The notes under the pieces: generated by a model
The model's input: only the letters and a program-made list of their open reading frames with translations
Database searches by the model: none
Told to the model about the DNA's origin: nothing
Program-made: the position numbers and the translations under genes
Shown here: positions 1-8,186 of the stretch, piece after piece
How positions within the stretch are numbered: position 1 is the first letter of the stretch
How the letters are laid out: each line of letters begins with the position of its first letter
Assembly: GCF_052089425.1 (NCBI RefSeq)
Contig: NZ_JBQCZW010000021.1
Coordinates: 1 to 44,830 of the forward strand
Length of the DNA: 44,830 bases
Origin: Ancrocorticia sp052089425
GTDB taxonomy: Bacteria > Actinomycetota > Actinomycetes > Actinomycetales > Actinomycetaceae
Reading direction: 5' to 3'

Positions 1-61
1 CGGCTTTTCGACCTGTAGGGTGTGGAGAATTGAGCTGATCAAGAAAAGAAAGATGATGACG

Positions 62-655
62 ATGAAAATCAATACGACTATTCACCGCGTTGGTCTGGGT
101 TTCCTTACAGCCCTTGTGTTGGGTGCATGCTCTCAAGCAGAAGATGGCGTGGCGGCCGAGGACGGCCAAGTCACCGAATCCGCTGAGTCCGGCATGCAAG
201 ACGTGCATTTAGGAGACGTTGCAGTCTCTATACCGGCGGAGTGGGTCCCTACGCCTGAATCGGAGAATACCGAGCTTTGGCCTGAAGGCTTTGATGATGC
301 CGAAAGTGATCCGGCGATCCGGATACGCGTGGCTCCGTACACCATGGATACTCCGCACCCTGACGTGGTTGAGTCCGCACTCGCCCTGCAGGCGAACTAT
401 GAGGGCACCTACGGTGATGAATGGGAACGAGGAGAGCGCTCCAAGGAGGATATCCCCGGGGCATTCCGTAGCCTCACTGCGGACTTCACCTACGTTGGCG
501 ATGATGACGCGGATATGGTTGGTCGCTGGTGGTTCATGACAGATCCAGACACGTACGAGGTCTGGACGTTAGAGATTTCTGGCGAGGCTGACGTTCTCAC
601 AGATGATCTTCTTGAAGAAATCGATGAATCGGTTGAGTTCGATCCTCAGGACTGA
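62..655 (+). CDS. Putative secreted lipoprotein of unknown function
   Basis: The protein of about 197 residues begins with a short basic stretch, a hydrophobic segment and a lipobox LGAC with the lipidated Cys at about residue 23, so it should be exported and anchored to the outer face of the membrane. The mature part is acidic, with many Asp/Glu, and contains Trp-rich stretches near the C-terminus; I do not recognise a family. Three ATG codons (53, 56, 62) follow a purine-rich AAGAAAAGAAAG; the one at 62 gives the most typical signal peptide, but 53 is equally possible. Its 3' end overlaps the convergent antitoxin-like gene by 59 bp. Function is unknown. Confidence 0.75.
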   Translation: MKINTTIHRVGLGFLTALVLGACSQAEDGVAAEDGQVTESAESGMQDVHLGDVAVSIPAEWVPTPESENTELWPEGFDDAESDPAIRIRVAPYTMDTPHPDVVESALALQANYEGTYGDEWERGERSKEDIPGAFRSLTADFTYVGDDDADMVGRWWFMTDPDTYEVWTLEISGEADVLTDDLLEEIDESVEFDPQD

Positions 656-863
656 CGGACGTGGCGGCCCGACCCCACAACTCGGAGCCCACGGTCTGGT
701 CCCACTCGGCATAGGCAGTCACATACTCAGCAGTGAGTTCCTCGGTGTGAAGGAGACGTATCGCCTGTCGCAGCGCAGCAGACCGCGAGCTCAGTTCCGC
801 CTGAGCGGCGTACTGATCGAGCGTATCGATATCGGCCTCGCTGAGGTTCACACTGATTTCCAT
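597..863 (-). CDS. Ribbon-helix-helix antitoxin-like protein (MazE type), no toxin partner
   Basis: An 88-residue protein. The N-terminus (MEISVNLSEADI, then a helix with SRSAALRQAIRLL) has the ribbon-helix-helix layout of actinobacterial MazE-like antitoxins, where a beta strand binds DNA and the protein dimerises. In such loci a MazF RNase gene normally follows directly. Here the downstream DNA on this strand is the 3' end of the convergent lipoprotein gene, so no toxin is present. The last 20 or so residues are read from sequence that also encodes the lipoprotein C-terminus, which suggests the original stop and the toxin were lost by a deletion. Assignment rests on pattern, not on an alignment. 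Confidence 0.6.
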   Translation of the reverse strand: MEISVNLSEADIDTLDQYAAQAELSSRSAALRQAIRLLHTEELTAEYVTAYAEWDQTVGSELWGRAATSVSPEDRTQPIHRFLQEDHL

Positions 864-927
864 ACCGTGATCCTACCAACGCTAATGTCCTCAGCTTGAG
901 CCCAGGAAAGAACGAAGAGAGACCGCA

Positions 928-1803
928 GTGTGGAATGATGGACCTGTGAGCCCGAGCCTGTTTGAACGCCTAGCATCCCTTGACCGCTTGACCGGAACAG
1001 AGGAAACCTTAGCGCACTACTTCGAAGCGTCCTACCCAAGTTTGGCGTTCCAGAACCTTGAAACAGTCGTCCAGGGGACAGGAGTCAGCGCCACATCGGT
1101 GACTCGTTTTGTGCGCAGGCTCGATTACGCTGATTTCCGGGATTTCTCGGCATCGGTGAAGAGCGAGGTGGAAGCGAACTTCGATCGCCCGCTCCAGCGC
1201 GGCACCGAATCCATCCCGGATGGGCCGGGCATGGAGATGGTTCAGCACTTCACCCGGGCCACGGGTGACATCCAGCAAACAATGGATACGGTCTCAACCG
1301 AGGAGTTTACCCAGATCGCAGATCTGCTGGCCGATGAATCGCGCCCGCTCTTCCTCATCTCTGTTGCTACGGGACGCACGCTACTGCACTATTTCTACCT
1401 GCTGTGCAAATACCAACGAGGGAACGTGCACATGCTGTCGGGGATTGATATGAACTCCCACGAGCTAGTGGATCTCACGGCAGATTCGGTTGTCTTTGCT
1501 ACGGCTTTTGACCGCCACCCTATGCCTGTTGAAGCAACTCTCAAGCTTGCGCGATCGCGCGGGGCAACAACAATCCTGCTCACGAATCGCGCGACTAGCC
1601 CGCTTCGCATTTACTCGGATCACGTGCTCCTTGTTCAATCGGATCCCACGCCTCGGTTCAAGAGCCGCGCCACGATGCTCCTCATGCTGGAGTCCTTGCT
1701 GGCGGGGATGGAGCATCGCCATCCCGAACGAACACTCGACCGCACCCGGCTGATAGAAGAAGGATCGGACCAGCTGAACATGTTCATCTGGCCCGATCGC
1801 TAA
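928..1803 (+). CDS. MurR/RpiR family transcriptional regulator
   Basis: About 291 residues with the two-domain RpiR layout: an N-terminal helix-turn-helix domain (roughly residues 10-80, including the GVSATSVTRFVRRL recognition-helix region) and a C-terminal SIS sugar-isomerase fold (roughly 120-260, with LISVATGRT near 150). Members usually bind a phosphosugar in the SIS domain and control adjacent catabolic genes. Translation may start at GTG 928 (purine-rich GAAGAGAG upstream) or GTG 946. The gene converges on the lyase gene and lies next to the dcuC-lyase pair, so these are its most likely targets, although their substrate need not be a phosphosugar. Confidence 0.88.
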   Translation: MWNDGPVSPSLFERLASLDRLTGTEETLAHYFEASYPSLAFQNLETVVQGTGVSATSVTRFVRRLDYADFRDFSASVKSEVEANFDRPLQRGTESIPDGPGMEMVQHFTRATGDIQQTMDTVSTEEFTQIADLLADESRPLFLISVATGRTLLHYFYLLCKYQRGNVHMLSGIDMNSHELVDLTADSVVFATAFDRHPMPVEATLKLARSRGATTILLTNRATSPLRIYSDHVLLVQSDPTPRFKSRATMLLMLESLLAGMEHRHPERTLDRTRLIEEGSDQLNMFIWPDR

Positions 1804-1822
1804 TACCCTCAGCTTGAGCCTG

Positions 1823-1927
1823 CTTACTCGGCGGGTTCGGCGGCCTACTTGACGGGTTCGCCCACCTACTTGACCGGTTCAGTGGCCTAACTGACAGGTT
1901 CCGCAACCTACCTGACGGGTCCAGCCG
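1823..1927. repeat. Five tandem 21-bp repeats spanning the lyase stop codon
   Basis: Units at 1823, 1844, 1865, 1886 and 1907 follow a CCTACTTGACGGGTTC-type consensus plus a variable 5-bp tail. The last unit holds the stop codon and final codons of the lyase. Because 21 is a multiple of three, the other units repeat the tail in frame, each reading Pro-Val/Ala-(Lys/Ser/Glu) followed by a stop codon. Confidence 0.85.
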
Positions 1928-3248
1928 CCTCGCGCGAGAGCCGCGCGGACAGCCCCGTGTAGTTTTCCGGCTGAGACAGCGCAGTGATATCGATTCCCTC
2001 GATCTTGTCCAGCACCTCGGGGCGCTCGGCAAGAAACTCCTCTAACCCAACGCCGGTTGCTCGGTGCTCCTGCGCGAACGCCTGTAGAAGATCATGGGCG
2101 CCCTCCTGACCCAAGCGTGGTGCTAGAGCCATCATGATTCCCTCGGTCATGAGGAGAACGCCCTCCTGATCAAGATTGGCCCGGAGCGCATCGCGATCAA
2201 AGTGAAGCCTTCCCAGTAATCCCAGCAGCTTCGCGGAGGCGCCTTCCGTGGCCACGAAGATTTGAGGAATGAGATCGCGCTGCACCTCGGACTGGCGGTG
2301 ATCACGTTCATCGGCCGCGGGGGCTTGAGTGAGAACGGTGGAGGCCATCCCGGCCACAAGACGGGCACTTACGGAGGCCTTCATCGTGGTGAACGGGTTG
2401 AGTTTCTGCGGCATGGTGGATGATCCGGAAGAGTGAGCATCCATGGATTCGTGTGCCTCACCGATATCGGTGCGCTGCATGGCAAACAGATCCTCGGCGA
2501 TCTTTCCAAGGCTCTGCGCGTAGATTGCAGTTGTGCAGGCAACTTCTGCCATGATGTCCCCGGCCGCGTGCCACGGAAGTGGTTCATAGGTCAGGCCAAG
2601 TTGCTCGGCCAGAACCTGAGCAGTACGAGGTCCGTCGTCCCCGAGCGAAGCGTAGGTTCCGGCAGCCCCGGAGAACTGGATGATCTCCGTGCGTGGCCGC
2701 ATCTGAACGAGCCGTTCGCGATCCCTGCGCAACTCTGCCAGCCACCGGGCGAACCTCATGCCCAGCGTTGTGGGCAGGGCGTGCTGGCCGTTGGTCCGAG
2801 CCACCATCAAAGTCTCGGCATGAGTTTCCGCAAGCTGCGCCACTGCGCTGATCAATTCGTCCAGTTCGTCTAGGAGGATCGTTGCTGACCTCTGAATCTG
2901 AAGAGCTCGCGCCGTATCAAGAATGTCCTGCGTGGTGGCTCCATAGTGAACCCACCTGCGCGCGTCATCGGGGACGCGTGCACGCAGCGCATCAAGCACA
3001 GCTACCAGCGGGTTGCCCACTTTACCGCGCGAGACATCCGCAATCAGATCATCGCTAGGAACTGCTGCCTCCCGGATCATCTGTGCGGCGGCCTCTGGAA
3101 GAATCCCGAGATCCGCTTGCGCCTTGGCCAAACCGGCCTCCACGTCAAAGATGGCGCCCACGAGTGAGCCTTCGGACCACACATCCTCCATACGAGGCGT
3201 GGTGTATCCGCGTTTGTAAATGGCTGAGTTCAGGGCTCCAATACCCAT
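1908..3248 (-). CDS. Adenylosuccinate lyase / fumarase superfamily lyase
   Basis: From ATG 3248, preceded by a good AAGGAG, the protein has 446 residues, typical for the superfamily. It shows the three conserved regions that build the shared active site: HYGATTQDI (about 101-109), TNGQHALP (about 153-160, catalytic His) and the signature loop GSSTMPQKLNP (275-285). The family eliminates fumarate, or cyclises carboxymuconate, from substituted succinates. It resembles the PurB/carboxymuconate-cycloisomerase branch, but it is not in a pur or pca cluster. It lies 117 bp downstream of a DcuC-type carrier in the same orientation and faces an RpiR regulator, which argues for a catabolic lyase that releases fumarate. 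The exact substrate cannot be read from the sequence. Confidence 0.85.
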   Translation of the reverse strand: MGIGALNSAIYKRGYTTPRMEDVWSEGSLVGAIFDVEAGLAKAQADLGILPEAAAQMIREAAVPSDDLIADVSRGKVGNPLVAVLDALRARVPDDARRWVHYGATTQDILDTARALQIQRSATILLDELDELISAVAQLAETHAETLMVARTNGQHALPTTLGMRFARWLAELRRDRERLVQMRPRTEIIQFSGAAGTYASLGDDGPRTAQVLAEQLGLTYEPLPWHAAGDIMAEVACTTAIYAQSLGKIAEDLFAMQRTDIGEAHESMDAHSSGSSTMPQKLNPFTTMKASVSARLVAGMASTVLTQAPAADERDHRQSEVQRDLIPQIFVATEGASAKLLGLLGRLHFDRDALRANLDQEGVLLMTEGIMMALAPRLGQEGAHDLLQAFAQEHRATGVGLEEFLAERPEVLDKIEGIDITALSQPENYTGLSARLSREAAGPVR

Positions 3249-3320
3249 TGTTCTCCTTGAGTCTAGTTGTGAGGGGCGGGAGATATTCTTTCCGGGATGG
3301 GCAGTAGTTCTACCCGACAT

Positions 3321-3339
3321 GGGGAGGTGTGTGCTCCCC
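3321..3339 (-). promoter_or_regulatory. Short hairpin between dcuC and the lyase gene
   Basis: GGGGAG and CTCCCC pair across a 7-nt loop in the 117-bp spacer between the carrier gene and the lyase gene. No T-run follows, so it is more likely an mRNA processing or partial-attenuation element than a strong terminator. Effect is inferred. Confidence 0.35.
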
Positions 3340-3365
3340 GAAGATAGCGTGCCCGCAGTGCTTGC

Positions 3366-4733
3366 TTACAGCAGAATGAGGCTAGCGGTGGCCATGACGA
3401 TGAGGCCCACAACCATGGGCAGCACGGTACGGCGCACAACATCTATCGGATTGATGCCAACTCCACCAGCCACGGCGATCACAACGCCGGATATTGGGGA
3501 CATGGACCGGAACAACCCCGAAGCGAACTCCATCGGGGTGATAAGTGCGGCGGCGGATCCACCCAGCCCGGACGCAATGTTGGGCACCAGTCCCGAGAAG
3601 GCGGAGAAGGCGCCAACGCCGGAGCCGGTGAGGAAGGTAACCAGCCCAACGATCAGCGTGAACACGATTGTCATCACTGCGAAGCCTGCGCCCAGCTTCT
3701 CGCCGCCTTCGATCATCATGTCGATGGCGCCGGTGGCGGTCAGGCCCTCGGCGAAGATCTGCGCGGCGATGATGAGCGCAACAACGCCGCCGAACATCTT
3801 GCCCATACCAGTGAACAATGCGGTGGAGGCATCCGCAGCTTGCTTGAAGGAACGGTTCCTGATCATTTCGCAGATCATTGCCACCAGCCACACGATGATG
3901 AAGGCCGCCACGGTGGTCAGCTCCACGGAATCGTTGACCAGTGGGCTGAAGATAATGAGCAGAACGATAGGCAGCACGAGGAACAGTGCGTACCAGCGCG
4001 GGCCGGATGCCGTATCGTCCGCCGCCTGCATATCGGTGGGCTTGTAGGTTTCCATCCCCTTCTTGTCGTAGTGGCGCTGGACGAAGTAGTGGGCGATCGA
4101 AATCGCGATAAACGTTGGAATGGCCACGATCAGCTGGTACTGCACGAAGTACACAACAGGGGATAGGTCAATGGTTCCGGCCGCCAGAACTGAGGTTCCA
4201 GATGCTGGCCCCATCGGCATGGCGGAGGCGGTGGCGATCACCGCGGCAGAGGCCGCTGGCGTGATGCCAGCCGCCGTGAGCACGGGAACCACCAACACGA
4301 GAAGCAAAATTGCTAGCCCGGCAGCGCTCGGGATAAACATGAACAGCACGGCGCCAAGCAGGTAGGTAAACACCAGCAGCATGTAGGGGTGCTTGATCTT
4401 TGATATGGGCGCGGAAAGTAATTCCACCAGCGCTCGCGATGCACCGATCTTGTTCATGTAGGTGGAGAATCCGCCTGCGGACATGATGATGAGGCCAACG
4501 CCAGTGAGCTGGCTGCCCGCCACGTTCTCGAACATGCCGATAACGTCCAGCCATCGGGAACCCGACGTGGATTCCTCGTCCAGAATGGCGAAGTCCGGTT
4601 GGAATGCGGTGGACACCGCGATGAGAAGAAATCCTGCCAGTAGGAGCACGATCACGGGCTTTTGCCCTTTGATCAGAAGAAATCCCGCTCCGAGCGTGGT
4701 CAGTAATGCGAAGACCGCTAAGAAGGCCGCCAC
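3366..4733 (-). CDS. dcuC: C4-dicarboxylate carrier, DcuC family
   Basis: A 455-residue integral membrane protein with about 12 hydrophobic segments and the DcuC-like arrangement: two homologous halves, each with small-residue-rich stretches (SAAGLAILLL near residue 135, TGSGVGAFSAFSGLVPNIA near 370, and a MEFASGLFRSMSPISGV loop near 405). DcuC carriers move fumarate, succinate, malate or related acids across the cytoplasmic membrane. Translation starts at GTG 4733 behind AAGGGAG. The lyase gene follows on the same strand, so the pair may import a compound and cleave it to fumarate, or export the succinate that results. Substrate is inferred from the family only. Confidence 0.82.
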   Translation of the reverse strand: MAAFLAVFALLTTLGAGFLLIKGQKPVIVLLLAGFLLIAVSTAFQPDFAILDEESTSGSRWLDVIGMFENVAGSQLTGVGLIIMSAGGFSTYMNKIGASRALVELLSAPISKIKHPYMLLVFTYLLGAVLFMFIPSAAGLAILLLVLVVPVLTAAGITPAASAAVIATASAMPMGPASGTSVLAAGTIDLSPVVYFVQYQLIVAIPTFIAISIAHYFVQRHYDKKGMETYKPTDMQAADDTASGPRWYALFLVLPIVLLIIFSPLVNDSVELTTVAAFIIVWLVAMICEMIRNRSFKQAADASTALFTGMGKMFGGVVALIIAAQIFAEGLTATGAIDMMIEGGEKLGAGFAVMTIVFTLIVGLVTFLTGSGVGAFSAFSGLVPNIASGLGGSAAALITPMEFASGLFRSMSPISGVVIAVAGGVGINPIDVVRRTVLPMVVGLIVMATASLILL

Positions 4734-4830
4734 AGTGTCACTCCCTTGTTAACTGTTGACTATCGACGAAAGGTAGATAGATACCGCATTATTCTTTTGG
4801 ACGGTACATAACTAACACTACGGCAGAGTT

Positions 4831-4878
4831 CGGTAGTTTTCTAGCGATGTAAGGGAGTTGCTTTGTGGAAAACTACCG
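4831..4878. promoter_or_regulatory. 11-bp inverted repeat upstream of dcuC
   Basis: CGGTAGTTTTC (4831-4841) and its exact complement GAAAACTACCG (4868-4878) are separated by 26 bp, about 100 bp upstream of the dcuC start. It could be an operator, for instance for the neighbouring RpiR protein, or a stem in a transcript. No direct evidence ties it to a regulator. Confidence 0.4.
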
Positions 4879-4880
4879 TT

Positions 4881-4950
4881 GTGGGGTGGGTGAGTGGGAA
4901 GCTTCGTCGTCGTCCTCAACATCGTTGTTATGAATAACGACGACGAACGC
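4881..4950. repeat. GTCGTCGTC palindromic element, copy A (full)
   Basis: A G-rich tract (4881-4899) leads into GCTTCGTCGTCGTC (4901-4914); after an AT-rich loop comes ACGACGACGAACGC (4936-4949). The arms pair over 11 bp. This is one of six related elements in the window; see 14598, 22597, 30615, 37785 and 41388. Confidence 0.75.
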
Positions 4951-4984
4951 TCCGCGATGCCTCTGAACCTCACGTAGGCGGCAG

Positions 4985-5023
4985 AAAAAAGCTCGGGACC
5001 CGGCAACAAACCGGGCCCCGAGC
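4985..5023 (-). terminator. Intrinsic terminator of the ABC exporter operon
   Basis: On the minus strand GCTCGGGGCCCGG and CCGGGTCCCGAGC form a strong GC hairpin (4991-5023) followed by a run of six T (complement of 4985-4990). It lies 18 bp past the permease stop codon. Confidence 0.9.
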
Positions 5024-5040
5024 GTCAGTAAAGCAAGGAC

Positions 5041-5826
5041 TCAGACGTCCGAACGTGTGTAGCGCAGGAGTCCAAGGAGCCAGAAGGCAAGGGCGTACAG
5101 GATCCACACGATGCCGGAGGTGCTCCATGAGACGTCGTAGAAACTTGCGCCGAAATCCGTTGACGTGGAGCTTTGGATCAACTGCAGTGGCAAATAATCG
5201 ACCAGAGTCTCGCGAATCCATTCGATGTTGATGAGTGTCACCGCGTTGGACACGTACACGAGGACCATACTCAATGTGATGGTGCCTGCGGTGGAGCGGA
5301 GGATGTAGCCCAGCGAGGTGGCCATCGTTGTGGCGGTGGTGAGTACTAGCCAGAACATGACCAGAGCACGGACGTTACCGTTGCCGAAATCCCACGAGCC
5401 ATCGGCAAACACGGTGTAGACCAGAGTTGAGACTACCGTGAGCACCAGATTGACGGCGCCAATCATGAGGAACACTGCCACGTGCTTCGCGGTATAGGAA
5501 CGCAGGCGCGATGGGTCTGACAGCGTGGTTGTACGCATCGTGTTGGATGAATACTCGTTGGTGACGGCGCTGGTTCCCAGTGCGAATGCGAAGATGATGA
5601 GGAAAGAAATGCCGGTGGTGACTACCTGAGCGTCCAACTGAAAATCGCCGTATTCATTCTGCGAAGCGCCCACCGGCCACATGATGAGGGCGTACAGCCC
5701 AATCATCGCTGCCGATTGCACCCAGAAGCTCCGAAGAAACGCGAGCTTGCGGATCTCCGAGAGCAAGGAATTGATGAAAGACGATCGGTACACGTGAGGA
5801 TCGAGGACCAAGGGGCGATTGCTCAT
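5041..5826 (-). CDS. ABC transporter permease (ABC-2 type exporter)
   Basis: A 261-residue membrane protein with about six hydrophobic segments and no signal peptide; a cytoplasmic N-terminus precedes the first segment (about residue 33). The layout, with the region NEYSSNTMRTTTLSDPSR (about 87-104) between segments two and three, is typical of ABC-2 permeases paired with a BcrA/NatA-like ATPase, which export lantibiotics, bacitracin or other small molecules, or sodium. The start codon overlaps the ATPase stop codon (ATGA), so the two are translationally coupled, and a strong terminator follows. The substrate is unknown. Confidence 0.85.
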   Translation of the reverse strand: MSNRPLVLDPHVYRSSFINSLLSEIRKLAFLRSFWVQSAAMIGLYALIMWPVGASQNEYGDFQLDAQVVTTGISFLIIFAFALGTSAVTNEYSSNTMRTTTLSDPSRLRSYTAKHVAVFLMIGAVNLVLTVVSTLVYTVFADGSWDFGNGNVRALVMFWLVLTTATTMATSLGYILRSTAGTITLSMVLVYVSNAVTLINIEWIRETLVDYLPLQLIQSSTSTDFGASFYDVSWSTSGIVWILYALAFWLLGLLRYTRSDV

Positions 5827-6899
5827 CGGGCACCTCCTTGATTCGCGGCGGGCGGTTGGGGATAGGTGCCCTGTGGGGAAATCCCTTGCGGTGGCATGCC
5901 TTGGGGCGGCATCGAAGCAATCCCGGGTTGTGGAGCCCCCTGTTGCGGATAAGGAGCGTTGCCCAGGCCCGGAACTGGCGCGCCAATCCCGTATTCGACG
6001 GAGGATTGTGTGAGTTCCATGTACACATCCTCAAGCGAGGAATGGGAATCGGAGAGCTCGTGGATTTCCAAGTTGGCCTCGTGAAGAATGTGGCCGATCT
6101 GCGCGCGATCAGCGGCACGAATATCGAGCACGCCATTCGGGTAATCGGCGCTAGGATCGCGGCGCACTCCGGACAGGCCAGCGTTGCCTAGCGCCTCTGC
6201 CATGGCGGCCAGCTCGGGGCCGGCCACGTGGACCACTGTGTGCGTGGCTGACTCCGTGAAATTCTTGATGGGGCCGGAGGCGATGAGGGCGCCGCGGCCG
6301 ATCACCACGAGTTCATCGGCAGTGACCGACATCTCGCTCATCAGGTGGGAGGAAACCAGAACGGTGCGGCCCTGTGCCGCAAGATCGCGCATGAGGTCAC
6401 GTACCCACCGCACGCCGTCTGGATCTAGACCGTTGACAGGTTCATCGAACAGGAGAACCTCGGGATCACCGAGCAGAGCGTTGGCAATACCAAGGCGTTG
6501 GCCCATTCCAAGCGAGAATCCCTTGAGGCGCTTGTCCGCCACTTGGGCGATGCCGGTCATCTCCAGCACGTCATCCACCCGCTTGTCCGGGATGCCGTGC
6601 GTGCGCGCCACTACTCTCAGCTGCTGGCGGGCCGTGCGCTTGGGATGGAAAGCCTTACCATCCAGCAGAGCGCCAACGGACGTCAGTGGTGATTTCAGCT
6701 GCCCGTACTCTACGCCGCCAATCGTGCAACGCCCCGAAGTTGGGCGATCCAGCCCGACGATGCAGCGCATGGTGGTGGATTTGCCGGAGCCGTTCGGACC
6801 GAGGAAGCCCGTCACCTTTCCCTGGGACAGCGTGAAGCTCAGATTGTTCACAGCTGTCGTGTGACCGTAGCTCTTCACGAGGTTCTCAACGCTAATCAC
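5823..6899 (-). CDS. ABC transporter ATP-binding protein with Pro/Gln-rich tail
   Basis: From GTG 6899 (GAAAGGA at good spacing) the protein has 358 residues. It has Walker A GPNGSGKST (34-42), an ABC signature FSLGMGQR (about 130), Walker B VLLFDEP with a D-loop NGLDPDG (about 150-165) and a switch His in SSHLMSE. This is the BcrA/CcmA-like exporter subfamily, driving the permease encoded immediately downstream. After the usual C-terminal domain comes an unusual tail of about 60 residues rich in Pro, Gln and Gly, including a repeated PPQGMPPQG-like motif. Such tails are also seen in the neighbouring BI-1 protein and the 39932 protein; their role is unknown. Confidence 0.9.
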   Translation of the reverse strand: MISVENLVKSYGHTTAVNNLSFTLSQGKVTGFLGPNGSGKSTTMRCIVGLDRPTSGRCTIGGVEYGQLKSPLTSVGALLDGKAFHPKRTARQQLRVVARTHGIPDKRVDDVLEMTGIAQVADKRLKGFSLGMGQRLGIANALLGDPEVLLFDEPVNGLDPDGVRWVRDLMRDLAAQGRTVLVSSHLMSEMSVTADELVVIGRGALIASGPIKNFTESATHTVVHVAGPELAAMAEALGNAGLSGVRRDPSADYPNGVLDIRAADRAQIGHILHEANLEIHELSDSHSSLEDVYMELTQSSVEYGIGAPVPGLGNAPYPQQGAPQPGIASMPPQGMPPQGISPQGTYPQPPAANQGGAR

Positions 6900-7149
6900 G
6901 AGAATCCTTTCGATGGTACAAACACAACATAACGAACCGTACATGGCCAACCTGCAAAGAAGTCTGGGCTTCCACGGGGTGGTGGACTTTCAGAAAGTGG
7001 CGGGTTTCGCGCGCCGGTGGGGTTTCATTTCCGTCTCATTTTGCGCTGATGGCTAAGCAGGGAGTGCATTACCTTAGTCCTATCGATTAAGATGGCCGTG
7101 GTCATTGCTCTGCAGTGCTCAGTTATGCTCATCCGCAAGAGGAGGACCA

Positions 7150-8064
7150 TTGAGCAACAATCCAGTTATGAATCGCAACCCTTACTTCCAAGGGCAAGCG
7201 ACAACACCAAATTCGTACTACGCCGCGCCGAATCAGGGTCAGCAGTACCCCCAGCAAGATCAGTACGGGCAGTACGCACAGAATCAGTACGGTCAAAACC
7301 AGTACGATCCTTACGCTCAGGCCCAATACGCGGGCCAGTATTCCCCGCAGCAGCAATACGCTGGAGCATTCGGCCAGCAGGCGCGCCCGGGGGCTATGAC
7401 GTATGACGATGCCATGGTGAAAACCCTGATCCTTCTGGCTGTGGCCGTTGTATCGGGCGCTGTGGCGATGGCTCTCACGCCCTCGATCGGCACGAATGGC
7501 ATTCTTGTCCTGGCAATCGGCGGAGCCCTAGCAGCTTTCGTTATTGGCATGGTGGCGGCCTTCCAGAAGATGGTCAAGCCGTGGCTTGCTGTTGGCTACG
7601 CACTTCTTGAAGGTGTGGCGCTCGGTGCGCTCACGGGAGCCGTTGACACGCTCTATCCGGGTATTGGACTTCAAGCTGTACTCGGTACGGCCATCGTGGT
7701 TGCGGTCGCCGTATTCCTGCACGTCAGCGGCAAGGTGCGGACAACTCCCAAGGGACGCCGGATCGTCTCCGTTGTGCTCATCTCCTACATTATCTTTGGC
7801 ATCATGAACCTCGTCCTCGTATGGACGGGCATCCTGCCAGGCTTTGGTATGCGTGGGGGAGCATTCGGAATCGTTCTTGGGCTGGTCATTATCGCCATCG
7901 CTGGCTACATGCTGATCAGCGATCTTGAGACGGTCAAGCTGGCCGTTCAGAACAGCGCACCGCGTGAGTTCGCATGGACCTGTGCCTTCGGCATCGTCAT
8001 GACGATTCTGTGGATCTACGTGGAGGTTCTCCGTATCGCGATGATACTTGCCTCCAATCGTTGA
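7150..8064 (+). CDS. Bax inhibitor-1 / YccA family membrane protein
   Basis: TTG 7150 is chosen because AGGAGGA lies directly upstream; the product has 304 residues. The first 80 or so are rich in Tyr, Gln and Asn (repeats such as QYGQYAQNQYGQ) and look disordered and cytoplasmic. The rest holds seven hydrophobic segments, as in the BI-1-like/YccA family. Eukaryotic relatives modulate calcium leak, but the bacterial role is not settled. The gene is divergent from the ABC exporter and convergent with the FKBP gene. Family assignment is firm; function is not. Confidence 0.85.
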   Translation: MSNNPVMNRNPYFQGQATTPNSYYAAPNQGQQYPQQDQYGQYAQNQYGQNQYDPYAQAQYAGQYSPQQQYAGAFGQQARPGAMTYDDAMVKTLILLAVAVVSGAVAMALTPSIGTNGILVLAIGGALAAFVIGMVAAFQKMVKPWLAVGYALLEGVALGALTGAVDTLYPGIGLQAVLGTAIVVAVAVFLHVSGKVRTTPKGRRIVSVVLISYIIFGIMNLVLVWTGILPGFGMRGGAFGIVLGLVIIAIAGYMLISDLETVKLAVQNSAPREFAWTCAFGIVMTILWIYVEVLRIAMILASNR

Positions 8065-8108
8065 TCCTTCTTATGGAGGATTGACGAACGCCATAAGAGT
8101 TTTGGCAG

Positions 8109-8146
8109 AGTGAAGGGCCGGGAGCTGATGCTTCCGGCCCTTCACT
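8109..8146. terminator. Bidirectional hairpin between BI-1 and FKBP genes
   Basis: AGTGAAGGGCCGG (8109-8121) pairs perfectly with CCGGCCCTTCACT (8134-8146), 13 bp with a 12-nt loop, in the convergent spacer. T-runs are poor, so termination may be weak or factor-assisted. A second small GC hairpin lies at about 8156-8172. Confidence 0.65.
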
Positions 8147-8186
8147 CACATCGATGCGGGGTTCAAGGCCCCGTTGCTGGATGCCG

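Larger units (their letters stand above)
4734..5040. other. Intergenic region between dcuC and the ABC exporter
   Basis: About 307 bp with no convincing gene. It holds the dcuC promoter region, an 11-bp inverted repeat (4831-4878), a copy of the GTCGTCGTC palindrome (4901-4949) and the terminator of the ABC permease gene (4985-5023). Small open frames here lack ribosome sites. Confidence 0.6.
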
